Origin: Xestospongia bergquistia
Lineage: Eukaryota; Porifera; Demospongiae; Haplosclerida; Petrosiidae
Reading direction: 5' to 3'
Assembly: GCA_963965975.1 (NCBI GenBank)
Contig: OZ014418.1
Coordinates: 5,964,775 to 6,028,774, forward strand
Length of the DNA: 64,000 nt
Shown: positions 38,286-48,300 of the stretch, one piece after another
Position numbering within the stretch: the stretch's first letter is position 1
Layout of the letters: every line of letters begins with the position of its first letter
Notes under the pieces: generated by a model
Told to the model about the DNA's origin: nothing
The model's input: only the letters and a program-made list of their open reading frames with translations
The model's database searches: none
Translations under genes and position numbers: made by a program

Positions 38286-39908
38286 TTAATCTTGTTTCTT
38301 TTTTTGATGACAACATTTAAAACAAAGACCACATATCTTCTTACAAGCAAGACAGGTGACAAAGACCAGACTTATTATCACAATCCACACATCAATATTA
38401 TAGTACTGTATCCAGTTCCATTTGTAATGTATGAATGATGGAATACCATGATCATAACCTACATCAGCATAGAGCTCTACTAGATCAGCACCTGTCTTAG
38501 CTCCTCCACCAGCTCTTAATAAACGACTCACTTTCCTTACTTGCTCTTTGTAATGAGCTGTATTAATTTTGTGGACTGCATCAACAATGATTTCTACTGT
38601 TACCTTATTTGGTATTAGCCGTATTCCTAAACCTTGTGACTCTAGTCTAAGTGCAGTATCAAACTGGTCATATGCACTAGGAAAGCATATAACAGGTAAT
38701 GAAAAGTACAATGCTTCTTGGACACTAGTTATACCACAGTGCATTATAGCTAGTGCTATGGAAGGGTGCTGTAGCATTGTAATCTGAGATATCCAGGATG
38801 AAAGGTAGACTCGATCTTTGTTAATTGTTAGACCATTGAGTATGTTGTGGTTAGATTCACGTAATGACCACACTAAGAAATACTCCTTAGAAAGTTCTAT
38901 AAAGGCTTTTGCCATAATATCAGTAACTTCACCTGTTGTACCCATACTAATGTAAATGATTTTAGAATCTAGGGTGTGGTTTGATAACCATTGAACAAGA
39001 CTAGAGTCCAAAGGAGGTGATGGTTGAAGTAACATAGGTCCAACATAATGTTGTAGAGGAAGTAACGTTTTTGGCCAATCAAATCCAAACACTGTAGTTA
39101 TCAGAACAGGCTGTATTAATATCGATGCACTATAATCATAAATGTCTTGATGTTCATCTATAAAGGATGTTAGAAAACCCACTAGTAAAAACATAGCCCT
39201 CTCAATAGGATTAAAAATGACAGTATTAAGCAAGCGATCAAAAAATGACATGTTATCAGTGAAAGGGCTAAGAGATCTAGGAAATGGCCATGGTACTACA
39301 TATTGTGGTTGAAAAGGAGTTGGTGTTATAACAACCATAATATTATTAGTATTCCACATTCGTTGTATATAATACAAAATAGGTGTAACAGCAACATCGG
39401 ATACAATATAATCATAATTACTGCTGTTCATCTTATCAATAAACTTTTTCATTTTGAATAAGTAGATGTCATCTTTGCTAAAATTGGATAACATCTGAGT
39501 CATGTTATACATAAATGTGAGAAAATTGGCATTCTCATCATGTTTACCAGTCTCAGTTGACATTTCGTACATCCAACGAGGAATAAAATCAGCTGACACA
39601 TATTCCAAACCATGTGACTTAGCTAATGTGGGAAGATGTTCATATCCTTCAGTGGTTGGTCCCATTGTTGTCACTCGATGACCTCTGCTTACTAGATTAG
39701 CTCCTAATGCTACTAGAGGGAAAAAATGAGCTGGATAGGTTGAATGTAGAAACAAAATAGATAGTTTGGTATCATCACGTATGTCTTTATTAAATGATGA
39801 ACTTGTTGATGGAGAGTTATTACATGAGGATAAACTAACAAGACAGTAAGCAAGCAAAACAGGAGAAAATGTAGACATTTTAAACAGGAAATTAATAACA
39901 CCTACCAC
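38286..39908 (-). CDS. UDP-glycosyltransferase (UGT), GT1 family, 540 aa, single exon
   Basis: Transfers a sugar from a UDP-sugar to small lipophilic acceptors; animal members act in the ER lumen. A signal peptide follows the first Met (or Met 11, MSTFSPVLLAYCLVSLSSC, which looks the better start). The N-terminal Rossmann half has PAHFFPLVALGANLVSRGHR, where His 61 is in the position of the catalytic base. The UGT signature lies at about residues 371-430 (WISQITMLQHPSIALAIMHC, then EALYFSLPVICFP and DQFDTALRLES). A hydrophobic anchor (about residues 504-525) is followed by a Cys/Lys-rich tail ending KKQD, a KKXX-type ER retrieval signal. There are no introns. It diverges from G8 with 353 bp between start codons, so the two may share regulation. 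It is the only complete copy; three relics remain in the array. Confidence 0.93.
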   Translation of the reverse strand: MVGVINFLFKMSTFSPVLLAYCLVSLSSCNNSPSTSSSFNKDIRDDTKLSILFLHSTYPAHFFPLVALGANLVSRGHRVTTMGPTTEGYEHLPTLAKSHGLEYVSADFIPRWMYEMSTETGKHDENANFLTFMYNMTQMLSNFSKDDIYLFKMKKFIDKMNSSNYDYIVSDVAVTPILYYIQRMWNTNNIMVVITPTPFQPQYVVPWPFPRSLSPFTDNMSFFDRLLNTVIFNPIERAMFLLVGFLTSFIDEHQDIYDYSASILIQPVLITTVFGFDWPKTLLPLQHYVGPMLLQPSPPLDSSLVQWLSNHTLDSKIIYISMGTTGEVTDIMAKAFIELSKEYFLVWSLRESNHNILNGLTINKDRVYLSSWISQITMLQHPSIALAIMHCGITSVQEALYFSLPVICFPSAYDQFDTALRLESQGLGIRLIPNKVTVEIIVDAVHKINTAHYKEQVRKVSRLLRAGGGAKTGADLVELYADVGYDHGIPSFIHYKWNWIQYYNIDVWIVIISLVFVTCLACKKICGLCFKCCHQKKKQD

Positions 39909-40261
39909 AAGTATTTATTATGCGGGGGTGTTCCTCTTAACAAGGTTATTAACATCACAAATGGAGTATGGTACAATATTGTTATTTTGATGTTATTACT
40001 AAACTCTAGATCCGCATATTAGACTGTTTATACTTACAATGTTCACTATATAGAGTTACAGTTAATTTATAATTAAATAAATGTCACTTGAGATAGTCTT
40101 CATTATATCATCCAATAATGTAGTAATTAATGAGAGTACTATTATAGTTTCCTGGGTAATTATTAAATAGTTATAAACTCTAAGTAAACCACACCTACGT
40201 AAAATGCTTTTTATTAGGAAATTTAACATTTATATTGCATTCGTCTCTTCTGAAACACAAA
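39909..40261. promoter_or_regulatory. Divergent promoter region UGT / G8
   Basis: A non-coding spacer between two start codons that point apart. It contains TAAACCACACCTA at 40,185-40,197, shared with the other receptor promoters, and about 100 bp found again before G7 (33,640-33,800). No TATA box could be assigned with confidence in this AT-rich DNA. Confidence 0.5.
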
Positions 40262-43200
40262 ATGTATTTTTTCACTACTTTCTGTTTAGCTACTCTCATA
40301 TTGATATTTATACCAGTTGTCAAAGGATCATCTCATAGTCTTGGAGTTCTATTTGTGTACTCTGACTTATCTCAGTATAATTCTACTGAAGCAGTAAATG
40401 GTGTTGAAGAAGCAATTGAAGATGTTGAGTATGAAGACATTGTACCAGGATATAAGTTGGAAATTATTGATTTAAAGGTAATAGTATAAAAATTGCATTC
40501 CTCAGAATCAAATAATTTCATATTCAATCGAAATCTACAGTACAATAAATCCTCTGGTATTAAAGGGATACTCAAGTACATCACAAATCCCATACTATCA
40601 CAACCTCTGATAGCTATCATTAGTGGAGGCTGTTCTCTACCTACTGATACTCTGATAGATATAGCTGAATATCAGAATATACCACTGGTAAGATTAATTT
40701 ATATGTACAATGAAGCAGTTATTATTTTTGTATATGTTCATACATCAGTTTTGTCACTAGTGTCTTTATCATTTTATGGCTTTCATGGACAATTATAGTT
40801 TCATTATATCAGAATAAGTATTTGTTCATTGTTAATGATACATTGATCTGTCACACTAGATATCATACACACCAGACATTGTTAAACAATCAATGAACTA
40901 CTACCAACTATATCCTTCTGATGAACCTGTTATTCAAACCTTGGTTACTGTTATTAAGTTCTATGGATGGTCACGGATATCTATTATTACAGAAGTGGAA
41001 AATAAATTTCTAGAAGTAATTAAAAATTTTAATGTATTGTGCCAATACTCAACTATACAAGATCAAATTATGTATATCTTGTTTATATATAGACATAATA
41101 TATAATTCCATACATGATTAGTATACTATAATATTTGATGTTTGTATTTGTAGTGACATTAGCTACCTTGCAAAGAATCTCTGCAATGTAAGTTAAGATT
41201 GGTTGAAAAGAAACACAATAGCATAGTAACTTTAAAGCTAAAGGTCAAAGTAATTTGAGTTGTATCAGCTAATTGTTAAATTTGGCAATTGTTGTAATAT
41301 CTTATTACATCAGTTTTATATTTCCTATATACAATATCTAAAATAGCAACCATACTGTTTTACAAGCATGATTATTATTTTAGATAGGTTTATTTCTTAC
41401 ATCATATTAATATAGCTAGAACAAGCATAAAATGATATATTTAAGATAAAGTTATTCATTTCTCATATCATATTTATTTATATAGATAGAATATCAGCTA
41501 AAACAAAGTCTGGCAGTTCACAATATCAGTGTGCTTAATACAGTTCATGTTTGGTCATATGAGAATGTTTCAAATGTTAAAGATCTATTTGTAAGTTTTG
41601 TATTTGTTAAGTTGTTAATGTTTTAAAACTTTATTATGTAGGTCAGTGATGCTAGAATAATATTTCTTAATACATTCATTGAAACATCAAGAAATGTTTT
41701 ATGTGAGGTAAAACAATAAAGGAAATAGAAATATAGAAATTTTTTATAGAAATGTTAAGCTTCTTATAAAATTGATCCTTTTTTCCAAATCTCATATGAA
41801 GGCTTACATTAGAGGGATCTATTATCCTGACTATGGTTGGTTATTCCATGGATGGTATAATGAAGACTGGCTCTTATCTGATCCTAGTGTACACTGTACT
41901 ACACAACAACTTACTAAAGTAGTAGAGAGAGGGATAGTTGTACAACAATATACTGAAGTAAGTGTATATTGTAAGTGACTGTAATATAAAGTACTATATG
42001 TCTATAGGAAGATAAGAGATCCAGTATTTCATCTTATGGTTATGATGCTGTTTGGAGTCTTGGAGTAGCTTTGAATTCAACTCTTAATATGATTAATGAC
42101 AATACAGTTAATGAGAGTAACTGTATAGGACCATTCAGTCCATTTTATAACAGGAGTTCTGGTACTGACTGTCTACTAAGACATAACTTATTGAACATTG
42201 AGTTCACAGGAAAATCAGTGAGTTGATAAACTATTTCTTATTTTTCTCTTGATCAAAATAATCATTGTTACACTTAGGGTGATGTAGCATTTACTACTAA
42301 TGGAACTAGAACATTAGGAACAATATATATATTGCAACATAGAAATTGTGAGTGTTGATAAAGGAATTATAATATCTGACCAGATTTGTAACAAGGGACC
42401 ACTGTTACCAAAACTGTTGTGACCTGACATGTGAAAAAGAACCACTGTTAAAATACCTCAAAGAACAGTTTTGTATACATACAAGTGCTTTGAGTCATTG
42501 TGCATATGTTATAACTGTATGTATACAAAACCATTTTTTGAAATGTTTTAATAGTAGTCCCTTTTACAAATCAGGCCAGAAATGATCCCTTATTGTAAAT
42601 CAGATCACATATTTTAATTGATTTTTATTATATTTTTTCATATAGATTCTTTAATAAAGTATGCTACTATCAACATAACCAGTAATCATATAGTTTATTT
42701 ACCTAATGAGGACAATTCTACAGTTTGGCCTGGTATGTAATAAAATCATATCCTGACTATTTTAAGATTTCTATAGTTGGTCTACCACCTGATGGCTCTC
42801 CTATACAAGTAAAAGTAGCTCGCACAACTGTACTAGTGGTCATTATGTATTTATGGGCATCACTTGGTATTATATTTGCAATCATCTGTTTAATATTCAA
42901 CATTGTTTTTAGGAAAAGGAGGTATATGTTTAATCATATTCTTAATTATGACTTATTATTGTTTATAGGATTGTTCGTCTTACTAGTCCTAATCTCAACT
43001 ATTTTATTATCACTGGTGTAATATTACTATATACTTCGACTTTCTTTCATCTTGGTATAACTGACAATGAGACATTTTGGAACTTTTCTTGTGCAGTAAG
43101 AAAATAATATTATAGTGATTTGTGATTGCACTTGCATATATAATTCACTTTTTTACCTATTATAGGCGATCCCTTGGGCACAAATTGTTGGAATAGCATT

Positions 43201-44146
43201 GGTCTTTGGACCAGTCTTGGCTAAACTTATGAGAATTCATTACATATTTAATAACCCAACTTCTAAAAAGAAAGTAATATAATATTTAAATAATCAATTA
43301 TAATAAATGATTATTGCTTTAGATATTAACAGACAAACATCTATTAATAATAGTTATTATTATTGAGTCTATTATGATACTATTACTAACAATTGGGACA
43401 GCTATTCCACAAACAAGACCTAGTGTATATTATGATAAAGACAAGGAATATCCTCCAGAGAAAAATGTGAGCTAATGTTAGAAATATCTAATGAGAAATG
43501 TTTTTGTTAATTTAATTATAATTAGGAAAAGGGAATTCTTGTTGAATATTATGGAATAAATTGCTTCACAACAATCTCTTTTATTTGGGCAGTCATTCTT
43601 ATCATTTACATTGGAATTCTTGAAGTTATAGCTGTAATATTGGCTATCAAAATTCGTAATGTTACAATAAAGGCAGTTAATGATTCTAAAGACGTGATTG
43701 ATACTGTTTTCATTGTGTCTATGAGTTACGTTGCCACTTTGGTCTTTTTATATTTTCTTGGAGACTACAGTAATGTTGGAGATGGTTTTATGGTAACATC
43801 ATTGATGTTGGGAGCAACTGGTACTATAATCTTGACATTTGTCCCAAAGGTTGTCTATTTTCATTCCTTGTTAATTTTTTATATATAATGATTAGATGTG
43901 GTCTCTTTATAAAGACCCAGATGGTGATAATGTGTTTGAGGATTATAATATCCAAAAACCTCAAATTGATAAAGAAGATCAAGGTAATTTTTATTTAATA
44001 CTGATCAACATAAATTGTAGAGCAAGATATGTTTTAAGTAAAATGATTATGCATATCGTTTATGTATATCATTGATTCATTACATTCTTTTTATTTTAGA
44101 TGAAGTCCATAGAAACAAAACATTCGCATCAATTGATTCTAATTGA
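40262..44146 (+). CDS. GABA-B-like class C GPCR, copy G8 (intact, 731 aa, 16 exons)
   Basis: Exons: 40262-40477, 40541-40687, 40860-41015, 41486-41590, 41642-41707, 41802-41957, 42008-42217, 42278-42347, 42646-42732, 42777-42921, 42969-43095, 43166-43273, 43323-43466, 43526-43849, 43896-43983, 44100-44146. An in-frame Met nine codons upstream (40,235) exists, but the paralogues support 40,262. Exons 1-7 and their introns are almost the same as in G2, G4 and G6. From intron 7 on, both introns and exons differ clearly (for example FTTNGTRTLGTIYILQHRN and ITGVILLYTSTFFHLG). The tail continues into an extra exon 16, giving 44 residues after WSLYKDPDG begins, without a coiled coil. Intron 8 contains a palindromic MITE-like element. 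An AATAAA lies at 44,297-44,302. Confidence 0.9.
42373..42611. mobile_element. Palindromic MITE-like element, copy 2 (G8 intron 8)
   Basis: The left arm begins TATCTGACCAGATTTGTAAC and the right arm ends in GTAAATCAGATCACATA, with inner blocks CCACTGTTA..AAAATACCTCAAAGAAC and the corresponding complement. The arms are imperfect inverted copies of about 110 bp. Same family as 17,610-17,860. Confidence 0.7.
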
Positions 44147-45383
44147 CTAATCTAGACTTACTGATACACAAGTACTATCTTGATTTAATCATTACATATT
44201 ATCCTATAATATAACATGTGTTTTGTAATGGTCAAGAAATTTTAACTTAAAACAAGTTTTGTAAGCATTTAGTTAGCCACATCTATCAAATATATAAATA
44301 AAGACCTGATCATGCACAAAATGTACTTCATAATATGATATATAAAAGGTACTTAATGCAAACTACTTATATTATGTTTAAACACATTTAAGAGTGAGAG
44401 AGAGAGAGAGAGAGAGGCATTGAACCATATATAATAACCATACAATCTTAATAGTAATACTTATACATTATATACTATCAGACTAATAAACACTGTACAA
44501 TTTGATGTCTTGAGTTTATGAGGTTAGGAATGTGGTAAGAAGTTATTAACTGACTAGACTGCCACATACTAACTGAAACTTCAGAGATAATTACTTGATT
44601 TTAGAAACAAAACTAGATTGTTAATAGTGTCATTCAATCAGTACACTACTACAACTTGAATTATGGTCTATACAAATTCAAAACTTTTGCCTATGGTTTT
44701 CTCAATTCTTTAGTATCTCTCAATCTTTTTGCCTTATCACATTGCAAAGTCTATAATCTTAATATGTTTAAACTCTTCTATTTCTACTCTCTGTTATTTT
44801 TCATCAAGTATTTCAAATATAAAGAAGTGTATAAGATATCCATGTATCTAGTTTCTACCCTGTCTTACAGCATATGGTACATATAATATGCCATGTATTA
44901 AGTGTAAGGTTAGAACATCGTCTGAAGCTCTCAGTGCATTTAACAATTCTAGGATCTTTATATAATCACTATATATAATTACAGGAACTTATCTGCTATC
45001 AATTACTGGCCTAAAAATGTATTTGCTGTTATAGATTGAACAAGATAATAGTAGCATCAATAAAATGAGAGATTTATAATAATGATGTATATAATTATTA
45101 CCTGAATTCATAATTTTATCTGCTTCTAATAACAGCTGTCAAACATCAATATGAAAAATATATATCAATAAAAATGGCTTCTTGCTCCTAAAGAGCATGA
45201 TCTATGGAAAAAACTTATGACCTGAACATTAGCTGTAGATCCAACTTGCTAGTACACGCCTCTACTATTATTATGCTACACCAATTAACACCTTGTATAA
45301 TGTAATATGACGTATTCGACACGCATTGGATAATAATTATAATAATAGAAGACTTTAGACATCAATCATAAATCTAATGCATA
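44147..45383. other. Intergenic G8-G9
   Basis: Unique AT-rich sequence with the G8 poly(A) signal and a (GA)n tract at 44,395-44,416. The 76-codon frame at 44,656-44,886 has no family features. No UGT remnant is seen here. Confidence 0.5.
44395..44416. repeat. (GA)n microsatellite
   Basis: Eleven GA units. Confidence 0.95.
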
Positions 45384-48300
45384 ATGTCTTTCTTTCTCAC
45401 TCTCATGCTTCTATGGGCATGTGCCATAGTTGCAAAAGGATTTCCTCATCATAGTCTTGGAGTTCTATTTGTGTACTCTAACTCATCTCGATACAATTCT
45501 ACTGAAGCACTAGATGGTGTTCAAGATGCAATGGAAGATATTGAGAATGAAGATGTATTGTCAGGATATGAGCTAATAATAAAGGCAAAGCTTGATGCAA
45601 AGGTTATATAATATTATATTGTCATAATTCTGGAGTTATTATAGCTTGATATGTCTATGTAAACAGTGTAATGAATCATCTACCATTAAAAAGACACTCA
45701 ATTACATCACAAATCCTATATTATCACAACCTCTGTTAGCTATCATTGGTGGAGGCTGTTCTCCAGTCACTGATACTCTGATAGATATAGCTGAATATCA
45801 GAATATACTATTGGTAAGATTATTGACAAAATTTATTTACAATAAGTAATAGGAAACAGTTAATATTAATCTTCTATTCAGCTGTCAAATCCTTTAATTT
45901 GTCTGCAGTAAGCTTTCATGTATGTAGCCCAGACATATGTTTTTACTGAAATTTTACTGCTTGTTAATTAACAAGCAGTTTATAAACAGATATATGAAGG
46001 TTTAAGAAGCTGTATTAGTTGTAATCTGGTAAATGGGAAAGCATCAACATTAAATAATTAGCAGGAAAAGATAGCGAGAAAGCATACCATATCTAATCCA
46101 AATCTGTTGTATAAGTAATTCAATCCCAACCAATTAGATATGCTATGCTGGAAATGTTAATTTGTTCAGTTTACAATGTTATGTGTTTGTCACACTAGAT
46201 ATCGTACACACCAGACACTGTTAAACAATCAATGAACTACTACCAACTACATCCTTCTGATGAACCTGTTATTCAAACATTGGCTACTGTTATCAAGTTC
46301 TATGGATGGTCACAGATATCTATTATCACAGAAGTGGAAAAGAGATTTTTGAATGTAAGTACAAGTGGTACATATAAGGAATGTAACATAAATTTAGGTC
46401 CTCTTTTATTAATAACAATAATGAGTGAGACAATGACTTTAGAATGTGACTATTATTATGTTAATCATCAAATCAGATTTAATCTTTTAATTAACATAAA
46501 CTACACCTCTTATAAAGTTACATTCTTATAATAACTACAAACATTTTTGAACTCCTAATATACACTAGATATATGAATGTATGGGAATAGCTGCATATAC
46601 CCCATGAAGTTGCTTGACGCGCATAGTGTATTGTGATAACTTGGCTATAACTTTATTATTCTGAACACAACAATAATTCCACTTACATAAATAGACAAAC
46701 TATCAAAACACATCACATCACTAAATAAACAATACATGTATAGAGTTATTACATTCCTCCAACTTTAGCTTCTTCAATATATGATAGGGTGATTAAAACG
46801 GTCAGGTGGATTACGTATTCGAGTTGATCGGCACAACGGTCCTTCAGAGTGACTTTCAGTTGAGCATTCCCCACGGTAAGGTGTGGGTTCTGATGGTGTG
46901 GCAGATGATTCTATAATACTAGATGATGCAGAGTCATATACTTCAGGTTCCACATATTCATCCTGGTGTTGATCAATGTTATTAGGTAAAGATGATGAAG
47001 ATTCTGTCTTACGAATATGGTCAACATAATGGCAAGTTTCAACACCATTAGACAATTTTATGAGATAGGATAAAGGACCAGTTGATCAGATAATTTCCCC
47101 ACTAAGCCACTCAGGATTAGATGATCTGAAATTTTTAGCCAAAATTTGATCTCCTGGTGCAAATATTCTCAATATTTTACTGTTTTCGTGGTTTTCCTTT
47201 TGTTTCCTCTGAGATCTTTCAACCTTCCCACTAACAACAGGATATAGGAAATCCAAACAAGATCTAGGACGATTAATCAATAATTCTGCTGGTGAAACAT
47301 CAGTGGCTGTATATGGCATAATCCGGTACTTAAACAAAAAATTATGTTGAACGGTATTTCCTTCAGTACACTTTAGTCCTCGCTTAATAATTTGTACCGC
47401 CCTCTCTACTAGCCCATTTGAAGAGGGATGATATGGTGCTGTAGTCACATGTTTGATGCCATTTGCTTCCATAAATTCTTTAAATTCTTGACTAATAAAT
47501 GAAGGGCCGTTATCTGTCACAACTTTGCGAGGTAGTCCATGAGTTGAAAATAATTATGATTCGAAGTTTCTCAATGGTTTCGGATGATGTTATTGACTGC
47601 ATAATGTGGGCTTCTATCCATTTAGAGTGAGCATCAACTAGTATCAAAAACATGTGTCCCATAAAATTAATGGTCCTGAATCTAAGTGCAGTTGACTTCA
47701 GGGCTGAGTAGGTCACTCCCAGGGATGCAAAGGTGCTACTTGAGGCAAAGGCTGTGACCCTTGACAAAACGTACAGCCTTTCATCATGGCCTCAATCTCA
47801 CTATCCATCTTGGGCCACCAAACATATGATCGAACTAATGCCTTCATTTTATTTGAGCCTGGATGAACTTGGTATAGTTCTTGCAACACGTTACTTCGAC
47901 ATAGTTTAGGTACAAGTATGCATGAACCCCATAGCACACAGCCATGAAGAACACTTAATTCATTTCGTCTAGAGAAAAATGGTTGCATCTCTTCCTCATC
48001 AATGCTAGCTGGCCAACCAGACTGAATATATTGGTGGACCCTTGAAAGCACTGCATCCTTATCTGTTAGTTCCTTGATGCTAAAAGCACTTAAAGATGTT
48101 GTAGTTGACAGATGGGTTAACAAATTAATAAGATCACATGGAAGACAGTCAGAGGTCATTGTAACTGGTCTAGGTAATCGACTAAGGCCATCAGCATTGC
48201 TAAGGTCCTTCCCAGATTTATAACGAATAGAGTAGTAGTCAGCACTTAAGGTAAGTGCCCATCTTTGTATTCTAGATGAAGCCATTTGAGGAACTTGTTT

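Noticed and set aside
44656..44886. 76-codon frame between G8 and G9
   Set aside because: AT-rich composition, no recognisable domain, no paralogue in other spacers.
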